A DNA stretch of 64,000 bases from Costus lasius (GCA_027563935.2 CM050448.1:67279843-67343842), one strand, 5' to 3'. Shown: positions 32,766-46,354, counted from the first letter of the stretch. Numbers and translations: made by a program. Notes: generated by a model from the letters alone, not told the origin.

Positions 32766-35700
32766 AATGGCTACGAATAATAGTAGATTGTCACTGCGAT
32801 CCCTTTTTGAGAAGGATAAGTTGGTTGGATTCAACTTCATAGACTGGCATTAGAACTTGAGGTTAGCCCTCAAGCTCGAGAAGAAGCTGTATATCCTTGA
32901 GCATTGACCTACGGATTCGAAACGGGGCACAGGTTGCTACTGTTGCCGTAGGAGTTTTGACTCTCTCCTTGCCTTCTAGACTTCAGTTAGAGTTAGATCA
33001 TTGCTAATGTGTACCTTCACTTACTAAAAATATTGTATCCATTCCTTCCTTAGCAAATAAAGGATTTAAATTTGAAATAAATGAGAACTTTTGTTCTTTT
33101 TCATTTGCAAATATGTTTTATGGGAAGGGTACTTTATGCAATGGTTTGTATGTCTTGGACATGGATAGCTCTATCTGTATCATAAATAATAAGAGGATCA
33201 AACTGAGTGATTCAGTTGGTGCTTTCCTATGGCATTGTCGATTGGCCCATATAAACAAAAATCGCATTCAAGAACTCCATGCAAATGGGTTGTCAGATTC
33301 ATGTTCCTTGGAGGAATTTGATACATGCGAACCTTGTTTATTAAGGAAGATGACAAAGGCTCCCTTCACTAAGACTGATGAGAGGCAGGAAGTTTATTGG
33401 ATCTTATACACATTGATGTGTATGGGCCATTCAGCAAACAAGCCAATGGAGGGTAGAACTACTTCATCACATTTACTAATGATTTCATTAGATATGGTTA
33501 TGTCTATCTGATGAGACATAAGTCTGAATCCTTTGAGAAATTTAAGGAGTTCAGACATGAAGTAGAGAACCAGCTTGGTAGATCCATCAAAACCCTTCGA
33601 TCAGATCGTGGTGGAGAGTGCCTAAGTAGTGAGTTCTTTGACTATCTTAGAGAGTATGGGATCTTATCCCAACTCAGTCCTCCTGGAATACCTCAATGGA
33701 ATGGTGTGTCTGAAAGGAAAAATCAAACCTTATTGGACATGGTTCGGTCTATGATGAGTCATGCAACTCTACCTCCCTCATTCTGGGGCTTTGCACTTGA
33801 GACAGCTTCTCTTATACTAAATAGAATTCCATCTAAGAGTGTCTCCAAGATTCCATATGAGGTATGGAGTGGGAGGCACCCTAACCTATCTTTTATCAGG
33901 ATATGGGGATGTGAGGCTTATGTCAAACGTCAAGATTCTAGCAAGCTAGAACCCGGGTCTAATAAATGTGTGTTTGTGGGGTATCCTAAGGAAACTAAAG
34001 GATACTACTTTTATGTCCCTAACGAGAACAAAGTCTTTGTTGCTTGGGGTGCTATCTTTATAGAGAAAGAATTTCTCATGAAGAAGTTAGTGGGAGGAAG
34101 TTTGACTTGGACGAGGTCCAAGTGCAACCACAAGACACTGAGATGGAACCTGAGCCACTTGCACCGGTTGCTAGGCAGCCTGAGGCTCAGACACAGGTCC
34201 CATGTAGGTATGAAGGATTCGTCATGCACCTAAGAGGTATGAGTCGCTGCCGACCCAACACGATGGGATCTTCATCAATGAGGATGAGCCCAGGACCTAT
34301 GATGAGGTGGTCACTAGACCGGACTCCGAGAGATGGCTTGAGGGCATGCAATCCGAGATAAATTCCATGTCAGCTAACCAAGTCTGGGATTTGGTTGAGC
34401 TGCCTGATGGGGTAAAACCCATAGGCTGTAAATGGGTCTTCAAGAGGAAGACCGATATGGATAACAACATAGTTACCTTAAAGGGCAAACTTGTGGCTAA
34501 AGGATTCAAACAAGTCCACGGGGTGGACTATGATGAAACCTTTTCGCCAGATGCCATGATTAAGTCTATTTGGATACTGCTTGCTATAGCTGCATATCAT
34601 GACTATGAGATATGGCAGATGGATTTTAAGACAGTGTCCCTTAACGAAAAGCTGACAGAGGATGTGTATATGACACAACCTGATGGCTTCATCCATCCTA
34701 CAGATGCCAATAAGGTATGCAGACTAAAGAAATCCATCTATGGATTAAAGCAAGCATCTCGAAGTTGGAATCTTCGGTTTGATGAAGCTGTGAGAGATTA
34801 TGGATTTATCAGAAGTGAAGATGAAGTCTGTGTGTATAGAGAATTCAGTGGGAGCTTGGTGACTTTTCTGGTCTTGTTTGTCAATGACATACTGCTCATC
34901 GGAAATGGCATCCCTGGTCTTCAGTCTGTGAAGACATGGTTGGGGAAGTGTTTTGAGATGAAGGACTTAGGGGACGCCGTCTATATCCTAGGCATGAGTA
35001 TCTACCGGGAAAGATCCAAGAGGCTGCTGGCCCTTTGTCAGAGTACCTACATTGATAAGGTCCTAGAGATGTTCAACTTGGAGCAATCCAAGAAGGGTAC
35101 CTTCCAGTGAGATATGGCCTTACTCTCTCAAAGAGCCAGTGTCCCACCACACTGGTTGAGAGGGATGATATGAGTCGAGTACCCTATGCTTCGGTAGTAG
35201 GCTCGATCATGTATGCAATGATGTGTACTAGACGATACCAATCCAATCTAGGTCTGCAGCACTGGGTGTCTGTAAAGAACATCCTGAAGTATATTAGAAG
35301 AACTAAGAATTTGTTCTTGGTCTATGGGGGGGGACAGGAAGAGCTCAATGTTCAGGGCTACACTGATGCGTTGTTCCAGTCTAACCCTAATGACTTCAAA
35401 TCACAGGCAGGCTATGTGTTCAAAAAGAATGGAGGCGTTGTATGCTAGAAAAGCTTCATGCGATCAACCATAGCTGATTCTATAACCGAGGCTAAGTATG
35501 TCACCACTTATGAGGCAGCCGAAGAAGCCGTTTGGATGAGGAAGTTCATTTCTGATCTTCAGGTGGTTCCATCTGATGTGGATCCCATTGAGCTCTATTG
35601 TGACAACAATGGGGCTATTGCATAAGCAAAGGAACCACAGTCTCATCAAAGGTCCAAACACATACTCAGGAGATTTCACCTGATCAGAGAGATCATTAAT

Positions 35701-35829
35701 AGAGGTGATGTCAAGATTAGCCAAGTTGACAAAGAAAACAATCTAGCAGACCCATTGACCAAGGCTTTGGCGCAGCAGAAGCATGATGGTCATACTAGAG
35801 ATATGGGGTTGAGGTTCCTCAACCTCTAG
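32766..35829 (+). pseudogene. Copia C gag-pol pseudogene
   Basis: ATG at 32766 begins MATNNSRLSLRSLFEKDKLV, like the gag starts of D and E, but stops follow and most of gag, the zinc knuckle and the protease are deleted near 32950-33000. GAG-pre-integrase then appears (WHCRLAHINKNRIQELHANG ... CEPCLLRKM, 33220-33360), the integrase core (MRHKSESFEKFKEF, LRSDRGGECL, WNGVSERKNQT), and RT from about 34320 with FVNDILLIGNG where D has YVDD, a lost catalytic Asp. RNase H follows (GYTDALFQS, YCDNNGAIA then a TAA at a position where D has glutamine). Frameshifts lie near 33400, 34080 and 35100. It is non-functional. Confidence 0.9.
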
Positions 35830-35840
35830 GTCTAAGTGCA

Positions 35841-35849
35841 AGTGGGAGT
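35841..35849 (+). other. Copia C polypurine tract
   Basis: agtgggagt directly precedes the LTR start TGTTGGTG, like the tract of D. Confidence 0.85.
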
Positions 35850-37810
35850 TGTTGGTGTTTATGCCCGAAGACCTAGTTTTGGTCTATCTATGTACTACTT
35901 GATACTGATATTTCTTATATATCATTCTGGCATTGTCATTATCATGCTTATTTTACATCTGCGATTATGTTCCTACATGATAATGTCACTAGAGACAGAG
36001 TGGATCTGTGCTCGAACTACTGTCCCCAATCGATGTACCTTAGTAGATATGGGATAGCTATGGTACTTGTGAGACTAGTATATGGGCTGGTTAGGCACGA
36101 GGTGCTAATGCAGACATATGGGTATATCAGTGGTAGTTATGCTGGATCGACCCGCTATGAGGCAATGACTTGGTGTTATGAGTAATCCTCAAAAGTGACA
36201 GGAGATGCACTGATCCCTTGACTTGAGGTCATTGACTCTTCAATATAGTTAGGAATATGCTTTGATACAACCTAACACCTCACCATAGTTGGGAGGTCAT
36301 AACGGTTGACATTGAGTATGCAATGGTCTATATGAGAAGGTTAATGTACAGACAGAGGATTTGCCCTTTTATGAGGGAAGCATGATATCCATGGGGCCCG
36401 CCTATGGTTCTATGACTGAAAATGTATGGCCATACCCAGGTGAGAACTTGATTTAGTCATAACCATGAGATTGGCTTAAAACAAGTGGTGACACACTTGT
36501 CCAATCGGATATTAGGTTGGTAAAGAGATTGTGATTCATTTGTACCTAGTTGCGATGATGGGGATGTCGATGTCCATTCTGATGACTTGGGTAGCAGAGA
36601 TGCACTGCTAGGTGCCACTCACTGCTTGTTGTGTCCTTAGGTTAGCTCTGGCAATGTTAGAGGAACCTACAGGGTCGCACACCTTGATACTCGAGTTCTC
36701 GTATTGATCAAGAAGCCTTATGATCAAGTTATTGGATAGCTTGGATCTATTTGGGAGATTTCATTAGCGCCAATGGGCTTGATGAGATGGAAGAGAGTTA
36801 TTGGAGCCAAACTTCATTTTTAGCAGGTTGACCTAAAATTGACCATGGTTGATCACATTTGAGTTAGTGTTGCATTGGATTTTATCCAATGGCTTAATCA
36901 ACCTTTATAATGAAGTTTGGGCTAGCTTATTACCCAATTAGGCCCAATAACAAGTTGTCATGAACAGATAAGAGCCCACAAGGTTATAATGTGGAGAAAT
37001 CTCCTCCCATTGGCGCTAAAGGGCATAATGGGGAGGAGTGGGCGCTTATTGCATCTTTGGAAGGTTTTGGTGCCTTGCCCTTCTACGTTGGATGGTAACC
37101 TTGCCTCTATGGCAGGGGTAGGGGCGCATATGGTCTTAGAGACTTATATGGTAAGTCATAGGTGCATATGGATGAAGGTTAGGGGTTTATGAAAATTCCT
37201 TGGAGTCTTTCCTTGCTTCAAACCCTAGCCGCCCACTCCCTTTACCTTAGCTGATTTATCCCTTCATGAGTTGCGCCAACACCCTTGCCTTGCCGTCCCT
37301 TTGCTCTATATATGTTATTACATATGCGAGAGCTCTTGAATGCAATTCCATTGGCGTGAACAAGCATAAGAGCGAGAGTAAGAAACTTCTCCCTGGTGCA
37401 TCTTCTTCCATCCATTGCCGAGAGCTCCACTTCCTCTTTTCCTCTTGGCGCAAGGAGCAATGGTGCTTAGCGGCTTGTCCTCATCCTTTCTTCTCCTTAG
37501 CGCATCTTCCCTAGAAGGTGGCACAAGCATTGAAGAAAGGCACCTAAGGCTTGGATCTTCTTCCCGAGGCTAGCATCGGGCGTGGAAGAAGAGGACTCGA
37601 GGCATCTGTGCTGCAGAGGGTGCACGATTGGGTGCCTACCTCGACATCGACACTCTCTTGTTCTAGGTACTTTCTCCTCTTATCGTGTCGACCCCCTCGC
37701 AAGACGATCTTCATTACGCTTTTGGGACCGGCTTGTTTCGGGGATATACTTCTGCTTTGTGTATGTATTATTTGTTAAAATTTTGTAAATATCCCCGGGG
37801 TTTCCCAACA
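35850..37810 (+). repeat. Copia C 3' LTR, complete
   Basis: 1961 bp, TGTTGGTGTTTATGCCC to ...GTTTCCCAACA. It serves as the reference for placing the three 5' LTR pieces. The flank on the right (cgtgg...) is leader sequence of element E. Confidence 0.92.
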
Positions 37811-40197
37811 CGTGGGACACAAGGCCATGTACGAAACGAGGATCCCATCTCACTAAGGAAGTCGGGTAACTTCTCGATCAATTTTTGAGGATTATCGATT
37901 CAAATAAAGGCCAGAATAAATGATTGACTTTATGATACTGATATGCTGTTGTCTTTGTTGTCTATGGCTTCTAACAACAACAACAATAGCAGATTATCAC
38001 TCCATTCTATCCTGGACAGGGAGAAGTTGATTGGAGTCAACTTCATGGACTGATATCGCCACTTGAGGATAGTCCTCAAGTAGGAGAAGAAGCTATATGT
38101 CTTAGAACAAGCACTTCCTCCTCCACCGCCATCCATAGCCCATGCAGGTGATCGGGAAGCTTTTCATAAGCACCAGGATGTTGCCTGCCTTATGTTATCC
38201 ACGATGTCGTTTGTGTTGCAGATGCAACATGAGGATCAGAGCACATTTCAGATCATCACGCATCTAAAGCAACTCTTCGAGTCGCAGGCGAGAATAGAAA
38301 GGTTTGAAACATCCAAGGCTGCCTATCAGTGCAAGATGCCTGAAGGTGCTCCAGTGGGACCTCATGTGCTCAAGCTGCTTGGGTACTTGTCACATCTGAA
38401 CAGACTGGGAGACCCGATGGATCAAGATTTGGCTACGGATCTGATCCTGTAGTCGCTGCCTCTGAGTTACAGTGTATTCATTATTAATTTCAATATAAAT
38501 AAAATTGAATGTACTCATGAGGAGCTGCTAAAACTGCTAGAAATGACCAAGAAGGAAATCAACATGTCCAAACCCAAGTCCGTTCTTATGGTCTCTAGAG
38601 ACAGTAAGATTTGAAAAAAGTGGTAAGTGGAAGTCCAAGGCCAAAGCACGGAAGAAGGCCAAGGTGAGGAAGAATGAGTGCTTCAACTATGGCCAGGAGG
38701 GCCATTGGCACAAAGACGACAAACATTCTCAAAGTGAGATGAAGAGAAGTGACCCTTCATCTTCAGGCTTAAGTAATTTTGTTACTAAATCTTATATTGT
38801 CTATTCATATGCATGGGTATTTTATACTGCATGGTGAGACTGATATTTGCAAAAATGTGCAGGTGTTCAATAGAAATAGGACATGGATGACAATAAGAAG
38901 ACTTTACTGGAGCACTAATGTTGCTGAGCCATTCTTTTATTTGTCATAGATAGGATTGATTCATAAACAAGAGATGCATTCAATGACTTCATGTAAATGA
39001 ACTCTTGGAATCAAACTTCTTCTAGGAGATTGGGTATCTTTTTTAACCTAGCTATCTTTTATCATAAACAAGATAGGCATACGCTTGTTTATTGAAAGAA
39101 AATAAATGTCCTTCACCAAGTAAGGAGAAGTGGACTAAAAGGTAAAAAGAAAGAAATTCATAGTTTATTGAAAATATATAGAACTAGTTTATAGAAATTC
39201 ATGAGTAATCTTCAGTCTAAGATGGATGAAGAATACTTGAGCTACAAATGATTATCATGATGAGTATGAGGTTTTCTCATAGCTCATACCTCCTAAGGAA
39301 TACCTTGGTAGGTGATTCTAGTGGGAGAATTGAAAGTCATATGTATCTCTTCTGAGGTGATGCTAAAAGCTTCTTCCACATTGGACTTAATTCCACTTAG
39401 ATATCATAGGTGTAAGTGGAATACAATTTCCATAACCCATAGGAGGACAAGTGATTGTTGCTCATAGTGCTATTTTTCTTTGAAAAGTCTTTCTTTGAAA
39501 AAGCTAGTGGGCAGAAGTTGTGACTTAGATTTAGTCCAAGGTCAACCACCTTACACAGATAGTCAAGAATGAAATCTGAACCATGTATACAGGTTGTGGG
39601 CAACCTAGAGTTTAGAAAAATGTGGGAATAAGGATTGAATTGATTCATGTGTGCCTATGTTATGGGTAACTCCTAACAAGGGCAAAGAATGTTCATATTA
39701 AAGTAGCCAAGTTCAGTGGGAGCTTGAAGACTTGTTGGTACCAAGTGCAGTCTAGGTGCTAGGCACTAGATAAGGAACACAAAACATGCTTAGGTTCTGA
39801 AATGAACTAAGGGGTGGTTCTTGGTCATGAAATGGAATAAAAAGCTTAGTGTTCGCACTTGGCTACTTGTTCCAGCCAGACCAGAGTGACATTATAGCTA
39901 TCAAAGTAGTACTGCTTGAAGCTTGGGGAGCTTTAAAGCAGACTACATAATAGCAGAGTATGTTTATGCTTTGGGAAGTAGTTTAAACAAGTGAGAGTTC
40001 TTTACTAAACTTCATGAGATTCAAAACAACATACTCAAGTGCTAATACCTTGTATTGTGGATAGAGGTAATAAAGACATAGCAGATTTTGACATTAACAT
40101 AGTGGGCCCATTGACCGGTGCTCTAGCACAGCAGGAGCATGGTAGGTAGAGCCTAGGAGATGACGCTGAGGTCATGGTCTTAGTGCAAGTGAAAAAT
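37811..40197 (+). pseudogene. Copia E: leader end and gag-pol remnant
   Basis: This starts inside a copia leader (37811-37963, similar to 32575-32765), so C inserted in E or was joined to it. ATG at 37964 gives MASNNNNNSRLSLHSILDRE, then gag with stops at 38051 (TGA), 38081 and 38450 (both TAG where the relative D shows an aligned residue or Q). Recognisable gag includes MQHEDQSTFQIITHLKQLFE and MPEGAPVGPHVLKLLGYL. A degenerate knuckle (ECFNYGQEGHWHKDD) lies near 38680. From 38800 to 40070 only patches of pol survive. The RNase H end (DPLTGALAQQEH) is near 40110, followed by a decayed purine tract. Confidence 0.8.
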
Positions 40198-41720
40198 TAT
40201 TAGTATTTATGCCCAAGGACCTTTGGGATGGTCCAATGGGATATCTGTATCACATCTATTTCATAGATAAGATATCCTGGCAAAGTCGTTATGCAAATAT
40301 GTACATCTGCGCACATGGATAGTTATATGTATGATATCCCTAAGAGATAGATATTTTATCTAATCTCAGTTTTGTCCCCAGTTGACAATCATGGTGGCTA
40401 TGGGACAGCTATGCTTCACTTGAGACTAGTATATATGCTGGTTGAGCACGGGTTGCTAACGTAGGCATATAGGTATGTCAAGGGAGATATACTGGACACA
40501 CCCACTGCGAGGATTCATCTTGGTGTCACAAGATGAAAATCACAATGACAGAGTTATGATTGTCCTAGACTTGTGGGCATTGGCATCTCTATATGGTGAA
40601 TGAGGCACTTTGATACAACCTCACGCTTCGCCATAAAAGGAAAGTCATAACGATTGTCATTGGGTGCATCATGAGCCATATGAGAGATCTCAATGTGCCA
40701 AGAGAGGAGTTGGCCCTTCCCTATGGGGAAACTTGATGTCCATAGCGCCCTTTGTGGATGACTGGAAGTGTATGGCCAGACCCACGTGAGAACCTGATTT
40801 AGTCATGACCATAATATTAGAATCAACAAGTGTGACATGCTTGCCCAATCTGGACATCAGTCTGGCGAAAGGATAATTCTGTACTTATACTTTATCCCAG
40901 TTCTAGAGGTTGTCAATGGTGACATTTATTGTGATGGCCTAGGTAGAAATGATATACTACTAGGTGCCACTCTTTGCTTGTGATGATATGGTCATCATTA
41001 CCAATGTCTGAAGAACATATATGGTTGCACACCTAGATGCTAGAGACACTGTATTGATCAGATAGCCTCAGATAAGATTTATGGACGATTCAGATCTATT
41101 TGGGAGTTTTATACTTCGCAGATGAATTTTATGAGTTGAGATGAGGCTTATGGATATTGGTGATCGAGTTGACCTCGGTTGACCTTGGGTGACAAGTTTT
41201 GACTTCGGTTGACTAGGTCTATGTTGACGAGTCAAAACTCTGGTTTGCGCTGAGATCTGTGCGGTGGTTTCATCACATGCGCCCACCAGCTTGTGATATG
41301 TCTGAATATTTTATTCAGATATATATTTGAATTAATTGTTAATTAATTCATAAGTGGTGGTGCCACAACTTAACTAGTGATTATTTAGAATAAAAATATT
41401 ATGACTTAAGTTAGTGGGCCCAACTTGAAGAGGACAAGTTTGCTGATTAACACCCATAGGTGTGGATCTCCTCTCCTGAAGCTAGCACGTGCATGGAGTG
41501 GAGGAGTCTCGAGGCCGTCCGTGTGTGCGTGACTGCAGAGGACGAGCATTTGATCGTCTACATCACCGGCAACACTCAAGGGCTTGCGTAAGTAAGGTAT
41601 AATACTCTTTAGATCCTATGGTTTTCTCTCGTAAGTAGATCCTGGCATTTTGGTGGGAATTCTGTTTCAGACCGTCTTCTGCTGCATTATCTATTTTTAT
41701 AGGGTTCGGGGATTCCTAAT
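40198..41720 (+). repeat. Copia E/F LTR (decayed; right boundary approximate)
   Basis: It begins tattagtatttatgccc, the counterpart of the C LTR start TGTTGGTGTTTATGCCC, and runs through matching blocks near 40640 and 41045. The end is placed near ...ggggattcctaata by analogy with gtttcccaaca. Pol sequence lies before it and leader sequence after it. Confidence 0.7.
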
Positions 41721-42630
41721 ACTTTTGTTATCGCATTATGATATAGTTATAGAGAAGTCCTTTTTATATGCTTGGAATGTATTCTTGTGAGGCCAGCATG
41801 CCGCTTTTCAAGTTCAATGTTTTGTAATTCTAGATTATGTCTAGTTTTGGGCTTTGATGGATTGAAGATTAAGGACATCCGGCGCTCTCCTTGAAGCAAG
41901 ATGGTTTGATGGCGCATGTTTCCATGGTGGCGCACCCATGCAAAGTGGCGCACCTTGTGATGGTGGTGGTGCACCTTGTGAGGATGGCACAATCCTTGGT
42001 TGGCCGAACCCTGGAAGGAGTCTAGGGTTTGCAAGAGAACCACGATGAGCATAGGGGTAGGCCGAACCAAGGGGGTGCACCTAGGGTTTCCTAGCTGGCG
42101 CCTCTAAGGTTTGTGAGCTAACTCTTGGAGCAAATGACCTAGGCGGAACAGCTGGGGTTTGGCGCACTCAGAGTAGGAACGGATGGCTTAATGGCATGGG
42201 CCAAATGCTTAGGGATTTGGAGTTGCTAGGTATTTGAGTCTAGATCTAGGGGCTTATTATCCATGTCTGGGCTATAACCATATCATGTTTATTTCCTGCT
42301 TATTTCATGGCATGCCTTGTTTATTTTATTTTATGTTCTCACTATGGGATTGCATGCCGGTGATGTTAGACATACGATAAAACAATGTGGTGTGAGATAA
42401 AAAAAACCCTCTCTAAATTACATCAAGTGCATTGATAGCCTTATGACACGTAGCTCTTAACAAACTATCGATCGATGGTGTTGTGCACTATTTTCCACCC
42501 TCCTAGGACACACCCATCTATCTTTAGGAGGTGTGTGGTGACAATTATTTCCTTAGTCTGGTTAAAAATCCGGGCACACCTTCGCTTTATTGACAAGTCG
42601 AGATCCTAGCTGAGGAAAGCACGGTCAGGT
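41721..42630 (+). other. Copia F leader fragment downstream of the LTR
   Basis: Leader-type sequence resembles 31550-32330 of element C (gtattcttgtgaggc, gattgcatgcc, gatgttagacata, ggtgttgtgca). No primer site could be found. No coding region follows because the sequence changes near 42630. Confidence 0.65.
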
Positions 42631-43229
42631 TGCATCCATGCACGGCCGTGAAAAATGTTGCTAGATTCGACTTTGCGTTCATTTCTTGGCCGATTTGGAT
42701 GATTTTGAAAACAAAATTTGGGGAAACTTCTGAGGATCTTCCTAATTGGATGGAGAAGATGTATAGGTATAAAAATGAGATTTTTGGAAGGTTTGGGGGT
42801 TTAAATTTTGGCTTGCTGATGGCTAGGGTGAACGATGGGTGAAAATTGCATCCTTGGGATGGAATGGACAGATTTCTTCAAAGTTTTCATGAGAAAGTTT
42901 GGGATTTGTGTTCTTCTGTCATAGATCTTTCATTTTTCCCTTTTTTTGAATGCATATTGCCAGAGATTAAATGCTCTACACAATAAGATATGTAGCTTAA
43001 ACCATTTTTGGAACTCAGGCATAGCCTGTTGAATGGATTATTGGTTTTGACATTTTATAAATCTTAGTGTTGAATATTTATCATTGTTTATTTAATCTTT
43101 GTTGTGTGTATGTAATGTATTTGCTTTGGCTGAGCCTTTTGCGCATTTTTGATGATGTAAGATTAACTGAAAAGTGAATTGCGACGTCCGATCACTTAGA
43201 TTGAATGGGTATTTGTGAGCACATTCTAT
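42631..43229. other. Unassigned segment between copia F and Athila remnant I
   Basis: About 600 bp that I cannot assign. One + strand frame (42630-42842, 70 codons) reads FISWPIWMILKTKFGETSED and further to ARVNDG without a motif I know. The flanks are retroelement sequence, so this may be decayed element I or filler DNA. Confidence 0.4.
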
Positions 43230-44225
43230 AACGGGCTTCTTAGATGAAGATTCTCAGGATGTGCCCACATTATGGGCTCAAAAAATTGGTATTAGTACAC
43301 ACATTCTATAATAGACTCTTGTATTACACTCATCCCACTAATGATGCAGTTGTGAGGGGAGCACTCATGAATAAAAATATAGACGATGCAATGAACTTGA
43401 TCGAGGATATGACCTTGAATCACTACCAGTGGACCAGTGAAAGAAGTCTACCATCGATAGGAGGAGGTAAGCATGACTTGTATATGCTAAGTTCATTGGC
43501 AGCAAAGGTAGAGTCAATCTCAATTCAACTCAACTCTATTAACTCTACTTCTGCTTCAGTTAATTTAGTTTCTTGTGAGATATGTGGGGTTGCAGGCTAT
43601 TGTGCTATTGATTGCTAGATAATGGCTTCTTCATCTAGTGACTTGTCTTTGAATTAAGTTAGTGTAGAGGTCAATATTAACCTGAGTAATCAGAATGACT
43701 CATTCTCGAGTATATACAACCTAGGATGGAGGAATCATCCCAACTTTTCTTACAAGAATAACTATGGTCAAGTTTCTCACCCAACTTCAACAATCTGGAG
43801 CTTCTACTTGAAAACTTTGTCACCACTTAGTCAAAGTAGAATGAGAATGTCAACGAATCCATTAAGCAGCTCAATTTGAAGGTGGACTCCTTGGCCACTC
43901 ACTCTAGGATGCTTGAAATCGAGATTCCCCAACAACCAAGTTGATCACCTAGGCCCTCGGGGAAGTTCCCTTCTCAACCAAAAGTTAATCAAAGGGAGCA
44001 CTACAAAGCAATCACAATGCACAGTAGGAAGCAGTTGAAGGATCCTAGAAGGGATGACTAGGGAACTGAGAGTAGAGAAGCTGAAAACTTGGCGGAAGGA
44101 GACACAACCATCAGAAGGAGAACTAGTAGAAAAGGAGGTTGAGCAAGTCACTTTATGTTCCCCCACCACCCTACAAGTCGCTTGTGCCTTTTCCTTAGCA
44201 ATTGGCTAAGGCAAAACTGGACAAG
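43230..44225 (+). pseudogene. Athila remnant I: gag pseudogene fused to its LTR
   Basis: The frame at 43244-43618 reads KILRMCPHYGLKKLVLVHTF, then VVRGALMNKNIDDAMNLIED and a knuckle-like CEICGVAGYCAIDC, matching the B gag. Further gag follows with stops: ESIKQLNLKVDSLATHSRML, KFPSQPKVNQREHYKAITMH, and finally QLAKAKLDK, the lead-in to the Athila protease. A TAG at 44196-44198 replaces a family Gln. Immediately after LDK the LTR begins (44226), so protease and everything downstream are deleted. A short duplication around acattctataa is visible at 43215-43310. Confidence 0.8.
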
Positions 44226-45641
44226 TGATGACTCAAAAAGTTATAGTGATTTTGTATACTTATTTTATCTTTTTGAGTCATTTTTATCACACTTTTGATT
44301 TTTTAAAATTAAATTCAGTCAATTACTTTGGAATCTACATCCCCTCGTGTTTTTTTAATTTTTTGGATAAAATATTCTTATTTTTCTGGATTTTTGAGGT
44401 TAAAAGGGCCGAAGATGGAATGGTGAGGAAATTTGGAGCTCAAGGAGAAAATTTGGAAAAAAACTTGCCGTCACACCCTTGTGATGAAATGAACTGTAGG
44501 CGTCATAGGGATGTGATTATCATATTTGGGGAAAAATTGCGATGGTGGCCTGAGTCTTCTGGTGCTCATTTGAATTCAAATTTTTGAGTTTAAATTGGGA
44601 AAATGAAGACCCAATCGAGAAATCTAGAAGCGTGGGACTAATTATAAGTGGAAGGAGAGGATTTGATCAAATTATCATGCACTCACGAGGACAAACGAAG
44701 GAGAAATCGACAATGGCAGTGCTAGGGTTCGATTTGTTGCCGAGAGGCATATAAGGCATCTCTGGCGACAAAATTTTCAGGGAAGGTGAGCGTTAAGGAG
44801 GAGAACACACACGTAAATTTTCATAAGGATAGAAGATCATATATGGGAGAAATCAATGAAAGAAGGATTCGATTACAGTAATCACATGAGCCGGCACAGA
44901 TTCAATTCGTAATCACAGGGTTGTGACGAATTGTACTATGGCCATCACACCCCTATGACGATAGTAAAATTTGTTGTTTCATTTTATTTTTTTCCCTAAA
45001 ATTCAAATCCTTCCCTCATGAAACTTTATTGTATTCTCATGACCATGATAGCATAAAAGTTCTTTTTGGGACAATGGGAGTATTCCCTTTAATTTTTAAT
45101 ATGACTAGATAAACTCTTATTTGTCAGTTATTCAATGATTGTTAATTTTATCTTTGTGATTTATTTACTTTGTAATTATCAAATTATAAATAATTGCATG
45201 TTTTAGGGTTTATAACATAGACTAAGAGGTGACATATAAACCTGGACCCCTTTAATTAGACCTAGTAACCTAGACTACAAGAGTAGCTAAGTTCTAGAAA
45301 TCTTATTATTGATGCCTATTTTATATGTAGTTATTTAAATTTAATAATTGCATTATGTCAGATAAGATAATTGCAGTGAGAAGTGAATTAGGTTGTTAGA
45401 ACCCCTTAGGTAAAACTTGTAGAATTAAACTATGAGAGTGTTTAGTTCTACTTGAAAAATCGACTTAAAGAATTGAGCCATGAGAGTGATCCTTAGTTCT
45501 TGTTGTCTAAAATTATCGTCGTCCAATGACTAAAATTGTAAGTCACGAGAGTGAATATTGAATTAGTGTAAGTTGGGTGTCCGAGAGGAAATAATTTTTA
45601 TTTTTTTTTAGTAATTCTTTCTGATGTAGGGACACCCCCAA
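44226..45641 (+). repeat. Athila remnant I LTR, truncated by G1
   Basis: It starts TGATGACTCAAAAAG, the same start as the B LTR on its own strand. Typical Athila LTR words (ttgtcagttattc, cacgagagtgaat) follow to 45641, where G1 begins. The rest presumably lies beyond the right edge of the window. Confidence 0.75.
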
Positions 45642-46354
45642 TGTAAGATCCAAGGATCCTAAGTCCTGGTAAGTACTATTTTTGATTTAAATAAAAGTGT
45701 TGGCGGGAATATTTTCCTATGTTTTGATCTTGACCCTAGTAATTAATTAATTAGAGCTTATTGGTTGTTAAATTATAATTAATTAATTAGTGCTTATTGG
45801 TTACTAATTTATAATTAATTAATTGGATGTTAATTTAATCCTTATTGGATTTTCGCTTAACTATGGGTTATTGGGTTTACACTTAAATTAGATTTAAAAT
45901 TCGGATTAATTAGTTAGCGGGTTTAAAATTAAAAACCAAAATTTTAATTAGGTAATTGCGGTTAGGGAAGGAGAGTTAGCGTTTTTGGCTTGGAGGAAAC
46001 CTTGGGGGCGGCGGCTTGAAGGCTTGGGCGATCTCTTGGAGGCTTGGACGAATTTCCCCTTCTTCCTCTTCCTTTTCCCTTGGCCGGCGTTCTTTGGTGT
46101 TTGGTGGCGCTTCTTCTTCCATTGGTGGCGACATTGGTGGAATTTCAAGGCCTTAGACGAGTTTTTGGATCATCTTGGTGTTCACGGTTCAAGATAATAG
46201 GTGAGTGGGGTGTCTTGTTCGAATTTTATTCTTTTGGTTGTGATAGATAAATAATTTTGATTTCTTAGAAACTTCATCATGCTAAAAACCGAAACCTAAG
46301 ATGTATCTATCATGAAGACCGAAATTTGACAACATGAAATTTAAGATATCTTTT

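Larger units (their letters stand above)
3608..37810 (+). mobile_element. Degraded Ty1/copia element C, host of several nested insertions
   Basis: C has a 3' LTR at 35850-37810, a gag-pol pseudogene at 32766-35829, an iMet primer site at 31092-31103, and a 5' LTR in three pieces (3608-4266, 21519-21786, 30899-31090). The pieces align in order with 36714-37810 of the 3' LTR, so everything between them was inserted later: S1/A2/D between pieces 1 and 2, and B between pieces 2 and 3. The first 864 bp or so of the 5' LTR are absent because element H abuts at 3607. The polyprotein is broken by frameshifts, stops and a gag deletion, so C is dead. Confidence 0.85.

Noticed and set aside
42630..42842. 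Host gene exon
   Set aside because: Seventy codons without a splice context or recognised domain; not enough support.
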